Assembly: GCF_001999465.1 (NCBI RefSeq)
Contig: NZ_MQMF01000001.1
Coordinates: forward strand, 310,001-374,000
Length of the DNA: 64,000 nt
From: Fictibacillus arsenicus
GTDB lineage: Bacteria; Bacillota; Bacilli; Bacillales; Fictibacillaceae
Direction: 5' to 3'
Of the stretch, positions 35,902-45,792 are shown piece by piece. How positions within the stretch are numbered: the first letter of the stretch is position 1; each line of letters starts with the position of its first letter. The position numbers were made by a program, and so were the translations under genes. Below the pieces are notes generated by a model, which was given only the letters and a program-made list of their open reading frames with translations, was not told where the DNA came from and made no database searches.

Positions 35902-36438
35902 TTAACGATAAAGACTATCTTGGTTGTAAAGATTGTTTTCGATCTTGAATTTTGTAGTAAGGTACTGACGCTTTTCCCAAACTGTCAGAATAAATAACGG
36001 CACAAGAATTAAGACAAACAATAAAGCCGTAACAACAATGACATCCATATGAGTTCCTAAATCAGACTCATGCTTCTTTTTATAATCTTTAATCTTATCA
36101 CTAGCTTTTGCAACTGCACCTTCGGCTAATAATTCATTTTTGTCTGCATCATAATACACAACTTCAGTATGGTCAAAGTAAAAAATATTATCTCTCACAG
36201 TATCATAGTTAGCGACAGCAACTGTAACCTCAGAAGCCTCTAACTCAGGGTCTTCATTTGGGAAAGACTGTACGTCCGTTAGCGTTAAAGAACCTTTTTT
36301 GTAGTCTTTGTGCTCGCTTTTAATTCCTTTTTCAATTGTTTTCTTCATTTCATCAGTAGCTGTTTCTGCGGATGCAAAAGATCCAATAGATAAAAACAGT
36401 GCAAAAACGGTAAACATGGCAATTAACTGCTTTTTCAT
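35902..36438 (-). CDS. Secreted/membrane protein of unknown function
   Basis: 178 aa. Cleavable signal peptide (MKKQLIAMFTVFALFLSIGSFASAET, cleavage near residue 24), an extracellular domain of ~100 residues with alternating charges, then one transmembrane helix (about 131-155) and a short basic cytoplasmic tail. The topology suggests a cell-surface protein anchored by its C-terminus. No recognised catalytic motif. ATG at 36438 with SD AAAGGGGA. Not assigned to a family from memory. Confidence 0.8.
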   Translation of the reverse strand: MKKQLIAMFTVFALFLSIGSFASAETATDEMKKTIEKGIKSEHKDYKKGSLTLTDVQSFPNEDPELEASEVTVAVANYDTVRDNIFYFDHTEVVYYDADKNELLAEGAVAKASDKIKDYKKKHESDLGTHMDVIVVTALLFVLILVPLFILTVWEKRQYLTTKFKIENNLYNQDSLYR

Positions 36439-36568
36439 TTTTTAATCCCCTTTCAATTCACCTCTAAAATTGCTTATAGAAATATATATAATTTCATACC
36501 TTTCATATTTTAACATATCCTGTCGCTTTCGACATTCACTTGAAAATGGAAATTGTATGACTTTTTTT

Positions 36569-37408
36569 TCACATTTTTGGAGAACGCGGTACTCTTTCCA
36601 ATAAGTTCCCTTTTTCGTCCCATTTTACTGCTCTGTAAATGCAGTCATGATAGAAGAAATACCATGTATCAGGTTTGATCCATTCTTGCTTTGCAAAAAT
36701 AGATGTCATTGGATAATCATCATAGGCTAAAACCCATAGAGGATTATGGTGAGCGTGAGTTGGCATGATATCACCAAGATGATATATCTTTTCATTGCCA
36801 ACAGTTAGCTCGATGATGGAATGTCCATCACTATGGCCGCCAGTATGAATCATCTTAATCCCTTCTACAGGTACTAACTCTTTTTCAAAGGTCTTAACTT
36901 GGTGGGCAATTGGCTCCCAATTTTCACGCCAGTAAGTATTTTGAGAACGTACATTAGGATTTTTAAGCTCTTCCCATTCTATTTCCGATGTATAGATGAC
37001 AGCGTTTTCGAAAACCGATACCAATTTACCTTCTTTCCATTTGGATAGTCCGCATGCATGGTCAAAATGCATATGTGTCATGAGGACGATATCAATATCA
37101 CCAGGAGTCAGACCTTCTTTTTCAAGGCTCTTATGTATTAGAGATTCTTCAGAAACACCATAGTTTCTCAACTGTTTATCTGTTAATTTACCAGCCCCTA
37201 TTCCAGACTCAATTAAGATATTTTTACCTCCAAGTCCTTGAATAAGAATGGGTTCAGTTCTTAACTCAATCTGATTTTTTTCATTAACAGGATATCTTTT
37301 TTCCCACAAAGGTTTAGGAACAACTCCAAACATCGCACCGCCGTCCATATGTGTTACTCCGCCATCAAGCCAAGTTAATGTAATCTCACCGATTTTCCAC
37401 TGATCCAT
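36569..37408 (-). CDS. ytnP: MBL-fold hydrolase YtnP (lactonase-like)
   Basis: Metallo-beta-lactamase superfamily, 279 aa. Metal motif [10 protein letters not shown] (HxHxDH), then HTGGHSDGH and [12 protein letters not shown] complete the dinuclear site. Family knowledge: B. subtilis YtnP is a quorum-quenching lactonase-type enzyme; the true substrate here is unknown. ATG at 37408 is chosen because the in-frame ATG at 37417 sits two bases from AGGAGA, too close. It lies after trmB on the same strand but beyond a terminator. Confidence 0.88.
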   Translation of the reverse strand: MDQWKIGEITLTWLDGGVTHMDGGAMFGVVPKPLWEKRYPVNEKNQIELRTEPILIQGLGGKNILIESGIGAGKLTDKQLRNYGVSEESLIHKSLEKEGLTPGDIDIVLMTHMHFDHACGLSKWKEGKLVSVFENAVIYTSEIEWEELKNPNVRSQNTYWRENWEPIAHQVKTFEKELVPVEGIKMIHTGGHSDGHSIIELTVGNEKIYHLGDIMPTHAHHNPLWVLAYDDYPMTSIFAKQEWIKPDTWYFFYHDCIYRAVKWDEKGNLLERVPRSPKM

Positions 37409-37478
37409 ATATATCATATCTCCTTTCTCTTCACTCCTTTTACAAGTGTATCATAAGAACTTGATTCGGAATAAAAGA

Positions 37479-37505
37479 AAAACCCGGTATTATCACCGAG
37501 TTTTT
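37479..37505 (-). terminator. trmB terminator
   Basis: AAACCCGGT ... ACCGAGTTT stem with T run on the minus strand, touching the trmB stop. Confidence 0.8.
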
Positions 37506-38146
37506 TATGAACGGAATTGAGCTTCCATTCGGTATATACGAAATCCTTTTTCTGAAAACTTTTCTTCATATTCAGTCATAATGTTATCTTCCATATCGCT
37601 TTTATGAAGATCAAGACTTACATCCTGAAAAATCATGCCGTATTTAGACATACTATGAAGTGAATATTCAAATAAACCTTGGTTATCCGTTTTAAAATGA
37701 ATTTCACCCTGCTTTTTAAGGATGAATTCATAACGTTCTAAGAAACTTTCATGTGTAAGTCTTCTTTTTGCGTGTTTTTTCTTTGGCCATGGATCAGAGA
37801 AATTAAGATAAACACGATCAATTTCTCCCTTATCAAAATAATCTAAAATATGGGTGGCATCTGCACGAATTAATTTAACATTGGACGTTCCATCTTCTAA
37901 GATTCTGTCCAATGCAGTAATGATGATACTGTCATAAAGCTCCATTCCCAAATAATTAATTGATGGATTCTGTTTACCCATGCCTTTAATAAATTGACCT
38001 TTACCTGTTCCAACTTCAATATGAATCGGATTATCATTTCCAAAGAAAGAACTCCACTTTCCTTTCATGGATTCAGGTTCAAGTGATACTACTCCGGGAT
38101 TATCCAATAATTTTTCTTTAGCCCAAGGTTTAAATCGTTGACGCAT
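37505..38146 (-). CDS. trmB: tRNA (guanine-N7-)-methyltransferase
   Basis: Methylates G46 of tRNAs with SAM. 213 aa. Motifs: [12 protein letters not shown] at the start, the SAM site [32 protein letters not shown], and the signature [20 protein letters not shown] at 38146. In B. subtilis it is ytmQ, between ytzH and ytnP, the same order as here. Confidence 0.96.
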   Translation of the reverse strand: MRQRFKPWAKEKLLDNPGVVSLEPESMKGKWSSFFGNDNPIHIEVGTGKGQFIKGMGKQNPSINYLGMELYDSIIITALDRILEDGTSNVKLIRADATHILDYFDKGEIDRVYLNFSDPWPKKKHAKRRLTHESFLERYEFILKKQGEIHFKTDNQGLFEYSLHSMSKYGMIFQDVSLDLHKSDMEDNIMTEYEEKFSEKGFRIYRMEAQFRS

Positions 38147-38266
38147 AACAATTTCTCCCGCCTTACTTTATGTTTTTTGCATTGATGTTATTTATTAGAT
38201 CAGGTATATTTTAAGGATATTTTTTTCTTAACTCCATAACCTATGCAATGAAAGGATGTGCAGCAA

Positions 38267-38551
38267 ATGCCATTAAATCATAATGATCAATTGCATATAA
38301 TCAGAGATCTACTGCAAGACCATTACACGGATTGTGCCGGTTCACCATCAGAATGTGCACAAATTGAACGCTTGGCTGCACATTTGATAGAAAATGGAGA
38401 AATTCACGAAGAAGTTAGAAATATTTTAGCAAATATTAATGAATATAGTCATACAGGTTCCTCGCATCAACACTTAGAAGAACATATTTCTAATCATCTT
38501 CCACATCTTGAATCGTGGATTAATACGATTCAGACACATCATCCATATTAA
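38267..38551 (+). CDS. ytzH: YtzH-like small protein
   Basis: 94 aa, His- and Glu-rich and helical, of YtzH length and in the YtzH position between ytmP and trmB. Motif-like LAAHLIENGEIHEEVRNILANINEYS. No known function. The start is ATG at 38267, eight bases after AAAGGATG; a GTG at 38258 lies inside the SD. It runs opposite to its neighbours. Confidence 0.85.
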   Translation: MPLNHNDQLHIIRDLLQDHYTDCAGSPSECAQIERLAAHLIENGEIHEEVRNILANINEYSHTGSSHQHLEEHISNHLPHLESWINTIQTHHPY

Positions 38552-38577
38552 GACACTATTCCCTAGGAAATAGTGTC
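38552..38577. terminator. Hairpin between ytzH and ytmP
   Basis: GACACTATT ... AATAGTGTC perfect stem immediately after the ytzH stop. T tracts are modest on both strands. Confidence 0.6.
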
Positions 38578-38595
38578 AGATTTACTTCTTAATTG

Positions 38596-39378
38596 TCAGA
38601 TCGTACCCGCAAGTTTTTTAATACTATCAGCTAACTGGGCAGTTTCCTTTGACTGTCCTTTTTCTTTGTACCAGAAGAAAGAACTAATTGTTTGTGCTAG
38701 AACATACCAATGCATTCTGCGTTCTAAACTATCATCCAGAGTCTCGCCATAGATTTCCAGCCAGTTATCCCACTCTTCATATGGAATGTAACTATATAGC
38801 AGCATTCCTAAATCCAAAGCAGGATCTGCAATCATTGCACCATCCCAGTCAATAAGAAATAATTCATTTGCATCACTTAAGAGCCAATTATTATGATTTA
38901 CATCACAATGACATACCACCATATTCTCAACTTCAACTTCTGATGCAGTTTCCATTAGATAAGCAAATGAATCATTGATTATTTCGAGATAATCCTTTTC
39001 TTTTCGCATCTGTTTTTGGATATCATTCAGCATATCAACTGGTGTCAGTCTCTTTTTTTCTAATCGGTTCATCATTCCCAGAAGCTCTTGGGACTGATGA
39101 ATTTTTGCCAACAGTTCTGCAACGTTTTTGCTCTTCATATCAGCTGCTTTTAATTCCCGACCATTCAGCCATTGCTGTGCAGTAATAACATCACCGTTGC
39201 CAAGCCTTTTTGTCCATAACAATTTGGGTACAATGCCTTCAGCCGAAAGAACAGCTAAAAACGGAGAGGAGTTACGCTTTAAGAACAGTTTTTGGTTCCC
39301 GTATTCAGCTATATATGCTTCTCCTGTTGCTCCGCCAGCAGGGGAAACCTGCCAATCTTCTCCCAAAATCTGTTCCAA
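38596..39378 (-). CDS. ytmP: Aminoglycoside/choline kinase-like phosphotransferase YtmP
   Basis: 260 aa with the APH/ChoK kinase fold. A glycine-rich N-lobe (AGGATGEAYIAEY, FLKRN) precedes the catalytic loop HCDVNHNNWLL and the metal motif LIDWDGA. The substrate is unknown; in B. subtilis it keeps the same place beside ytzH and amyX. Start TTG at 39378, because AAGGTGA precedes it by six bases and homologues begin close to here; the GTG three codons upstream is inside the SD. Confidence 0.85.
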   Translation of the reverse strand: MEQILGEDWQVSPAGGATGEAYIAEYGNQKLFLKRNSSPFLAVLSAEGIVPKLLWTKRLGNGDVITAQQWLNGRELKAADMKSKNVAELLAKIHQSQELLGMMNRLEKKRLTPVDMLNDIQKQMRKEKDYLEIINDSFAYLMETASEVEVENMVVCHCDVNHNNWLLSDANELFLIDWDGAMIADPALDLGMLLYSYIPYEEWDNWLEIYGETLDDSLERRMHWYVLAQTISSFFWYKEKGQSKETAQLADSIKKLAGTI

Positions 39379-39548
39379 AATGTTCACCTTCTTGTCTAGT
39401 TAGATCCGTTTTTCATTTATGTTCATTCAGCAAAGAGTATAAATTTCCGTATCAAAATAAAATACTGCGAAGTCATTATTTTAACACAAATAATCAATAA
39501 AAGCACTTGAATATTACAACTTCAATTATATCTAATACAAACGCTCTA

Positions 39549-39829
39549 TTCTAAAAGATTACTGCCGAGAGATTTCAAAGTACTTCATTCAATAGTTAAT
39601 TGGAGCGTAAAGGCGAGACTCCTGCATGCCAGTCACATGAATATGCCTCTTGCAAGGCATGCGACGAGGAACATACTTCGTTAGGATTTTCTTGTAGACG
39701 CAGGAGCACACGAACTTTTTTGTAGGTGAGACCCCTCAATGTACGAAGTACGGAGGGGGCAACCCGCATGTCCTGCGGACAGCGAGCCACAAAGAGCGGA
39801 AATTAACCACATTCAAAAGCAACAATGTT
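39549..39829 (+). repeat. Palindromic interspersed element, copy D (long class)
   Basis: Core 39593-39827 starts AGTTAATTGGAGCG and ends GAGCGGAAATTAACCAC. It contains the block shared with copy C (GCGACGAGGAA..., CTTGTAGACGCAGGAGCA), but its central palindrome diverged (ACCCCTCAATGTACGAAGTACGG). Flanks TTCTAAAAGATT and CAAAAGCAACAATG mark the ends. It fills the gap between ytmP and the 3' end of pulA, 14 bases from the pulA stop; no other terminator is visible there. Confidence 0.8.
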
Positions 39830-39842
39830 TTACAGTAAAAAA

Positions 39843-41972
39843 CTATACAAATAACAACGAAAACGACAATGGATGAATAAGATACGTATTTGAATTCAAA
39901 TTTCTCACAGCACATTTTTCGTTTTCAACTGCTATTTTCCAAGAACCATGGATTGGTATTTCTAGGGCTTTGAGAGATTGATTAAAGAGAAGTAATACGT
40001 TTTGCCAATTAGAACACTTTCCTTTTTTATCGGTCAGAGAATGATTGATTTCCACTCCAAAAGCACCTTCTGGAAGTTCATGCAATAAATTAATCCTGCC
40101 TGCTTCGTGACGAAAGACAGGCTGTTCATTGCGAATTTTTATTAGCTCTTGAAAGTACTTAATATCGTTTTTGTGTTTTTCACAATCGTGCCAATTAAAA
40201 GCATTTATTCGGTCAGGCATATTGTAGCTATTTTCAACTCCATACTTCGTACGATAAAATTCTTGCCCTGAATGAATAAATGGAACTCCGCGTGAAAACA
40301 GAGTAAATGCCAGTGCAAGCTGCTGCCGTTTTTTTCGTTGGCTTTCATTTTCGTACGGGTGACGAATTTTCAGGAGATCATATAAAGTATGATTATCATG
40401 GCATTCAGTATAGTTGATGCTTTGTTTCGCAGATAAAAACTTGTCATTTTTACCGGCATATCCATTTATAGATCTCAGAATTTGGTCCTTAACCGAATGT
40501 TCCTGATTTCCGTTTATAAACCCTGCAGTACCGTCAATAAAGATACTTCCTTTTACACTATCGCGAAATGAATCGTTAAAAAATGAATAGTCAGGAAGAA
40601 CTTTTGCGGAAGATAGCGTAGCTCTCTTCTCTGGTTCGAGATTCGTATTTAGATCCCAGCCTTCTCCTAGCAAAAAAATTCCAGGGTTCAATGATTTTAG
40701 CTTTTGAGCAGCTATATTCATCGTTTCTACATCATGTATTCCCATTAAATCAAAGCGAAAACCGTCGACTTTATACTCATTTAACCAATATAAAAGCGCA
40801 TCTATAATAAACTTTCTTACCATTTTACGTTCTGAGGCTGTATCATTGCCAACACCTGTACCGTTTACGGGATTGCCGCCGCCATCATATCGAAAATAAT
40901 AACCTGGAACCAGCTTCTCAAAAGATGACTCTTCCAATTTATATACATGATTAAATACGACATCCAAGATAACGGAAAGGCCATTGTCCTGAATTGTTCG
41001 AATTAAAGTTTTCAGCTCTTTGATCCTCAAGGCCGGGTCATTTGGATCGGTGGCATATGATCCTTCTGGAGCAAAGAAATGAACAGGATCATATCCCCAG
41101 TTATATTGGGTATCTGGTTTTGTTTCATCAACACTTCCAAAATCTGCGACCGGCATTAACTGAACATGCGTAATACCCAAGCTTGTTAAATAATCCAGCC
41201 CCGTAATATTTCCTTTGGATGTTTTGGTACCTCTTTCCGTCATTCCAATATATTTACCCTTGTTTCTCACACCACTTTCAGGGTGTATTGTAAAATCTCT
41301 AATATGAAGTTCATAGATGATACTGTCAGTTTTTGAACGAAGATTCATTCTTTTTTCAGAACGCTGCCACTGGTCAGGATCTGTTTTTTTCAGATCAACA
41401 ACAACCGATCTCTCCCCATTGATTGTTACGGAGCGTGCATATGGATCTGGTGCTTCAACCCATTCGTGATTAATTTTGGCTCTGTAAATGTATTCAGTTA
41501 AATGGCGATCCCCTTTTAAGGTAAAATGCCAAACTCCTTTTTCTGTTCTCTCCATAATTGCTTCTGATACATCTGATTCCCCGAACCCTTTATACATGAT
41601 TTTCATCTCAACCGCTACAGGAGACCATACTCTAAAAACTGTTGAGTCAGGTGTATAATGAGCACCAAGATGACCATCATCAAAGAAGAGCGAATCAAAT
41701 TGATTTGTCCTGACAATACTTCCTATTTGAAGGGGGATTTGTTTTTCGTTAATTTTGATCCAATAATCTCTGCCTAGATTTAATTGAATAGGAGATTTAC
41801 ATTTATAAATATATTGCTGGTTATAATTTTCTTGTTTAAGTATCGTTAAGGAATGTACAATACCATCTGTTTGTAACAAACCAAATGACGGTACGATTGA
41901 AAAAGGCTTTTTAGCTACTATTGTTATTAGTGAAAAGTCATCCATATAAGCTTTTGCTTCAAAGTTCTTCAA
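39843..41972 (-). CDS. pulA: Type I pullulanase
   Basis: Debranching enzyme cleaving alpha-1,6 links of pullulan, amylopectin or glycogen (AmyX in B. subtilis, next to ytmP there too). 709 aa, no signal peptide, so cytoplasmic. N-terminal carbohydrate-binding-like domains (to ~110) and a CBM48 (~110-190) precede the GH13 barrel: YNWGYDP near 290, VVFNH, the nucleophile Asp in DGFRFDLMG, the acid Glu in LLGEGWD, and ECHDNHT. The start is TTG at 41972, ten bases after AAGGAGTG. Confidence 0.95.
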   Translation of the reverse strand: MKNFEAKAYMDDFSLITIVAKKPFSIVPSFGLLQTDGIVHSLTILKQENYNQQYIYKCKSPIQLNLGRDYWIKINEKQIPLQIGSIVRTNQFDSLFFDDGHLGAHYTPDSTVFRVWSPVAVEMKIMYKGFGESDVSEAIMERTEKGVWHFTLKGDRHLTEYIYRAKINHEWVEAPDPYARSVTINGERSVVVDLKKTDPDQWQRSEKRMNLRSKTDSIIYELHIRDFTIHPESGVRNKGKYIGMTERGTKTSKGNITGLDYLTSLGITHVQLMPVADFGSVDETKPDTQYNWGYDPVHFFAPEGSYATDPNDPALRIKELKTLIRTIQDNGLSVILDVVFNHVYKLEESSFEKLVPGYYFRYDGGGNPVNGTGVGNDTASERKMVRKFIIDALLYWLNEYKVDGFRFDLMGIHDVETMNIAAQKLKSLNPGIFLLGEGWDLNTNLEPEKRATLSSAKVLPDYSFFNDSFRDSVKGSIFIDGTAGFINGNQEHSVKDQILRSINGYAGKNDKFLSAKQSINYTECHDNHTLYDLLKIRHPYENESQRKKRQQLALAFTLFSRGVPFIHSGQEFYRTKYGVENSYNMPDRINAFNWHDCEKHKNDIKYFQELIKIRNEQPVFRHEAGRINLLHELPEGAFGVEINHSLTDKKGKCSNWQNVLLLFNQSLKALEIPIHGSWKIAVENEKCAVRNLNSNTYLIHPLSFSLLFV

Positions 41973-42045
41973 CCTGTGTTCACACTCCTTCTGGCAGCTA
42001 TTACATCATATTGAACTTAAATTCAATTTGTTATTCGTAAATACG

Positions 42046-42072
42046 AAAAAGAGAGAGGGATTACCCGCTCTC
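42046..42072 (-). terminator. Terminator of the ytlPQR transcript
   Basis: GAGAGCGGG TAAT CCCTCTCTC then CTTTTTCG on the minus strand, directly after the small membrane protein gene. Confidence 0.85.
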
Positions 42073-42073
42073 A

Positions 42074-42274
42074 TTAATCATTTAAATATTTATTTTTAAG
42101 TATTCTTCCCGCGATCACCAAAGCTGCATAAAGGATTATTGGAATAATAATACCCCACATAAGGTTACCGTTAGTTATTTCAGACACCCATTCTTTTATG
42201 CCTGTTTTTTTTTGAATCAGCGCAACCCAAAGGATTGAAAAAAGTGCAATATTAAAAAGGTCTGTCCATTTCAT
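42074..42274 (-). CDS. Small membrane protein, unknown
   Basis: 66 aa with two hydrophobic segments (about 6-20 and 38-58) separated by a short polar loop; a basic C-terminus suggests it faces the cytoplasm. No family recognised. Start ATG at 42274 with GAGTGGTG upstream; four codons earlier a GTG lies inside the SD. It lies 29 bases after ytlR and before a terminator, so it is the last gene of the ytlP-ytlQ-ytlR unit. Confidence 0.7.
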   Translation of the reverse strand: MKWTDLFNIALFSILWVALIQKKTGIKEWVSEITNGNLMWGIIIPIILYAALVIAGRILKNKYLND

Positions 42275-42303
42275 TTTCTTCACCACTCAAGTATTCATAG
42301 ATT

Positions 42304-43227
42304 TTAAACTTTTATCTGTACAGACAGAGGATTTATTTCAATGGAAACTGGTGTTGTTCCTTTATATTCACCGTCAGCATGAATCGCAACTGGTCTATTA
42401 GTATTCACTGTGATATTACGGCAGGTAAACTGTGAAACTCCTTGCACCTTTACGTGTCCGCCCCAAAAGACTGAAATGAAAAGCATAAGAAGTTTTGTTA
42501 AAGAGATAGTATGTACAACACAAACATCGAGTCTCCCATCGTTGTAACGAGCCTCTGGGCAGATTTTCATGCCCCCTCCATAATAGGGCATGTTTCCAAC
42601 CGCTACAAGCCAAACCGTGTCAAAAGTATGAACCTGTCCATCGATGTCTAATTCAATAGAAGCTGGTTTATAGGATTTCAAAACTTTAAACAATGTAATA
42701 ACGTATGCAAAAGTCCCTAACCTCATCTTGTGAAGCACTTTTTTGTAACGGGCTTCATTTGTATATTTCGCAACTTCTCCGTCAAGACCAATTCCGATGG
42801 CACTTAGAAAAACCTGATCCTTCATGCTTCTTCCGATCATATGAATAATCCCGGCATCACTTTTGATTAGCCTTTTCCTTTTTAAATAAGCAATTTGGCG
42901 TTTAACACCTTTTATTTTTTTGGTAAGTACACGAACAATATCATTTCCTGAACCGCCCGAAATAAAGCCAATAGGTATATCAGGATAATCTTTTATCCCA
43001 TTGAACACTTCATGGATGGTCCCATCTCCGCCTACAGCGATAATTGCTTTTATAGAATCTTTGTTTATATATATAATTTTCTTTGCTATTTCAACAGCAT
43101 GACCTTTGTGCTCTGTATAGAAAGTTCGATAGGAAATCTCTTCTTTATCTAATTCCTTTTTTAAACGATTGAATGTTCTAACTGCTTTTGAGTTATTTGT
43201 ATTAATTATAAAAAAGTATCTTTTCAT
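42304..43227 (-). CDS. ytlR: Diacylglycerol/lipid kinase-like protein YtlR
   Basis: 307 aa of the DAGK catalytic family (YegS/DgkB type). N-terminal nucleotide site VGGDGTIHEVFNGI and SGGSGNDIVRV; C-terminal lobe with NMPYYGGGMKICPEA and DGRLDVCVV. It probably phosphorylates a lipid such as diacylglycerol at the inner membrane face, but the true substrate is unknown. ATG at 43227 with SD GAGGA. Operon with ytlQ and ytlP. Confidence 0.9.
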   Translation of the reverse strand: MKRYFFIINTNNSKAVRTFNRLKKELDKEEISYRTFYTEHKGHAVEIAKKIIYINKDSIKAIIAVGGDGTIHEVFNGIKDYPDIPIGFISGGSGNDIVRVLTKKIKGVKRQIAYLKRKRLIKSDAGIIHMIGRSMKDQVFLSAIGIGLDGEVAKYTNEARYKKVLHKMRLGTFAYVITLFKVLKSYKPASIELDIDGQVHTFDTVWLVAVGNMPYYGGGMKICPEARYNDGRLDVCVVHTISLTKLLMLFISVFWGGHVKVQGVSQFTCRNITVNTNRPVAIHADGEYKGTTPVSIEINPLSVQIKV

Positions 43228-43275
43228 TGATTGAGTCCTCGATTGTTTGTTTTACATTCAATTCGACAATATGTA

Positions 43276-44058
43276 TCAAATTCCTTCAAAACTTAACTCA
43301 GACTCGTTTGTTAAAGGATCTTTTCTATATAGAGAATTAGTTACACCAATACTTAATATATCTGAAACAAATTTTAATTGCTGACTCTTTACCGGAGCTG
43401 GTTCATTCACGATTCGCATATGCCATTCTTTAAAATTCCGTTTATCAACAAAGTTGATCTTTCTCCAGTCGTTTGAAAGATCAATAAATGCATCCGGCGC
43501 TATTATTGTTTGCTGGATTGAAAGCTGTTCTTTATATGGTTCAGCCCATCCTTTGATTATACTGTTCATCCTTTCAAGCCTGATAACAGGACTTAATCTT
43601 GTTTCTTTTTGTTCAGGGCTGACATTTTTCCAAAAGCGCTTATTTTCCGCTTCCTGCCAGATCCCTTCACCGCTCATCCAGACAATAAGTGATATCGTTG
43701 CTGGGCCCACTAAGATTACATCTAGTTCAACCGGAGCACTTTTAATCCGTAATACAGGCTCATAAAATAAAAAATAATTATCAGGGATTTCCCGTGTCAG
43801 AAATTGCAGCTTCTGGTCTCTAAAATATTTCTCATCAACGTTTGAGACTTCTTTTACAGTAGAAGTTGCCCATTTCATTTGGTTTTGAAAAAGGATTTTT
43901 CTGAATTCCTTATGCAAATGTTTCCGGTCCTCTTCATTTATATCAGGGTTAAAACTTTTTCTGCGGTTTTCTTTAATACGCATAAATAGAGATTGATAAT
44001 GATAAAGGTTCTTTTCATAACGTGAAACATAATCTTGTATTTTGACTAGTTGTGCCAT
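43276..44058 (-). CDS. ytlQ: YtlQ, uncharacterised (NERD-like)
   Basis: 260 aa, soluble, no signal peptide. A middle segment (VELDVILVGPATISLIVWMSGEG) resembles the ELDxxxV strand of NERD/restriction-endonuclease-like folds, which is only suggestive. Basic-aromatic N-terminal helix. Conserved between ytlP and ytlR as in B. subtilis. ATG at 44058 with SD GGAGGAGG; the gap to ytlP is 24 bases. Function unknown. Confidence 0.8.
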   Translation of the reverse strand: MAQLVKIQDYVSRYEKNLYHYQSLFMRIKENRRKSFNPDINEEDRKHLHKEFRKILFQNQMKWATSTVKEVSNVDEKYFRDQKLQFLTREIPDNYFLFYEPVLRIKSAPVELDVILVGPATISLIVWMSGEGIWQEAENKRFWKNVSPEQKETRLSPVIRLERMNSIIKGWAEPYKEQLSIQQTIIAPDAFIDLSNDWRKINFVDKRNFKEWHMRIVNEPAPVKSQQLKFVSDILSIGVTNSLYRKDPLTNESELSFEGI

Positions 44059-44082
44059 TTTTCCCCCTCCTCCTTTTACTAT

Positions 44083-44643
44083 TTATCTCTTTAAAGAAAA
44101 GGACTGTAAAATTTGATATTTCGGCTGCTTTTCAAAATGTGTTTCATAAAGAACAACATTTTCTGCCAGAAACTGAACTTCTCTCCCATAGGTATACCAC
44201 CATCTCTCTGAATCAACAGGCAGTGTTGAGGAATCCAATAGTTTTCGTGCGAGCGTAATATGCGGAGAGTAAGACCTTTTCTCTAGAATGAAATCAGCTT
44301 GTTTGCATGAATATGCCACTTGTTTTTGCAGGTTATATAATTTAACCTGTTCTTCAACACCAGCCCAAAAGATTCTTGGGTTCTCTTTGTTTCCAAAGAA
44401 ACCAAAATGGTTAATATTTAATTCAAAAACTTCATCTTTTTGAACGGCTTCTTGTAATAACGGAGTCAGTTTCTTTAATTGATCACGTGATGTTTTCCCT
44501 AAAAATGCGAGTGTAATATGATAATCATCAGGGTAAACCCATGTTTTAAATGAGTGCTCCTTTTTTATTTCTTGGCACATTTGATCAAGTGTTGATTTCA
44601 CTTCAGCCTGAAGCTCCAGAGCAATAAATAAATGCCTTTCCAT
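44083..44643 (-). CDS. thpR: RNA 2',3'-cyclic phosphodiesterase / 2'-5' RNA ligase family (ThpR, YtlP)
   Basis: 186 aa of the 2H phosphoesterase family, with two HxTL motifs: HITLAFLG (about 42-49) and HITLARKL (about 129-136). It should hydrolyse RNA 2',3'-cyclic phosphates to 2'-phosphates. Start ATG at 44643, where GGTGG lies upstream; the GTG three codons earlier is in the SD. First gene of ytlP-ytlQ-ytlR, divergent from ytkP. Confidence 0.9.
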   Translation of the reverse strand: MERHLFIALELQAEVKSTLDQMCQEIKKEHSFKTWVYPDDYHITLAFLGKTSRDQLKKLTPLLQEAVQKDEVFELNINHFGFFGNKENPRIFWAGVEEQVKLYNLQKQVAYSCKQADFILEKRSYSPHITLARKLLDSSTLPVDSERWWYTYGREVQFLAENVVLYETHFEKQPKYQILQSFSLKR

Positions 44644-44700
44644 AAAATCCACCGCTTTCCATTATTTATTTTATCAGATAATCGTATCCCTCTATCTGCT

Positions 44701-44729
44701 TTTTTACCGAATAGATTATTTGTTATACT
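44701..44729 (+). promoter_or_regulatory. ytkP promoter (extended -10)
   Basis: TGTTATACT at 44721-44729 is an extended -10; a TTTTTA -35 lies 17 bases upstream. 30 bases to the ATG. Confidence 0.55.
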
Positions 44730-44759
44730 AATGAGAGTAATAAAAAGGGAGTGCAAATT

Positions 44760-45695
44760 ATGAGAGTCGTAACTAACATCGCGGAACTAATTGGAGATAC
44801 ACCTGTAGTTAAATTAAACCGCTTGCCTCATTCAGAAGGTGCAGATGTGTACGTTAAGCTTGAGTACTATAATCCGAGCCGGAGTCTGAAAGATCGAGCT
44901 GCATATAATATGATTATTGAAGCCGAGAAAAAAGGCGATTTAAAAGAAGGCTCAACGATTATTGAACCTACTTCCGGAAATACAGGAATCGGTCTAGCTA
45001 TGAATGCTGCAGCAAGAGGCTATAAATCTATAATCGTTATGCCAGATACCATGACTGAAGAAAGAATAAATTTATTAAAAGCCTATGGAGCAAAAGTAGT
45101 ACTGACTCCCGGGGATGAAAAAATGCCTGGAGCAATAAAGAAAGCAAGAGAGCTTGTAGCAGAAATTCCTAACAGCTTCATGCCTATGCAATTCGAAAAT
45201 CCTTCTAATCCAGATGCCCACCGACATAGTACAGCGATTGAAATAAAAGAAGCCATTGAAGAAATAGGGAAACCATTTACTGCATTTATTGCACCCGCTG
45301 GAACTGGCGGAACAATAACGGGTACAGGTGAAACGCTTAAATCAATGTTTCCTGACCTAACCGTCCACGTTGTAGAACCTAAAGGATCTCCTGTACTCTC
45401 AGGCGGAAAACCTGGAAAACATAAGCTCGTGGGAACAAGCCCCGGCTTTATTCCCTCGATCTTAAATCAAAATGTCTATGATGAAATTGTTCAGGTAAAT
45501 GATGAGGATGCTTATAACATTACAAGACGTCTTGCTTCAGAAGAGGGCATCCTTGTTGGTCCGTCTTCTGGTGCTGCTGTTTTCGCAGCTTTAAAGATTG
45601 CTGAGAAACGAAAAAAGGGAGAGGTCGTGATCTGCATGACATGTGACTCAGGCGAACGATATCTCTCAAGCGATTTGTTTCAATTTAATTCATAA
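44760..45695 (+). CDS. ytkP: Cysteine synthase-like PLP enzyme YtkP
   Basis: 311 aa, fold type II PLP-dependent beta-substitution enzyme, O-acetylserine sulfhydrylase-like. The PLP lysine is in PSRSLKDRAAYNM (about Lys44), the substrate Asn loop in PTSGNTGIGLA, the phosphate cup in PAGTGGTITGTG and the C-terminal VGPSSGAA. It differs from CysK in having SRSLKDR for SVKDR. It probably makes cysteine from O-acetylserine and sulfide; the exact substrate is uncertain. ATG at 44760, eight bases after AAGGGAGTG. Confidence 0.9.
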   Translation: MRVVTNIAELIGDTPVVKLNRLPHSEGADVYVKLEYYNPSRSLKDRAAYNMIIEAEKKGDLKEGSTIIEPTSGNTGIGLAMNAAARGYKSIIVMPDTMTEERINLLKAYGAKVVLTPGDEKMPGAIKKARELVAEIPNSFMPMQFENPSNPDAHRHSTAIEIKEAIEEIGKPFTAFIAPAGTGGTITGTGETLKSMFPDLTVHVVEPKGSPVLSGGKPGKHKLVGTSPGFIPSILNQNVYDEIVQVNDEDAYNITRRLASEEGILVGPSSGAAVFAALKIAEKRKKGEVVICMTCDSGERYLSSDLFQFNS

Positions 45696-45702
45696 GAGAT
45701 AC

Positions 45703-45738
45703 AAAAGACATCCCGGAATACGAAGGGGATGTCTTTTT
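45703..45738 (+). terminator. ytkP terminator
   Basis: AAAAGACATCCC ... GGGATGTCTTTT stem with T run on the plus strand, 8 bases after the stop. Confidence 0.88.
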
Positions 45739-45792
45739 AAACGCTTAAATGTCTCTAACACTAGTTTTGTTCTATTATTTCTTCGTGAAAAA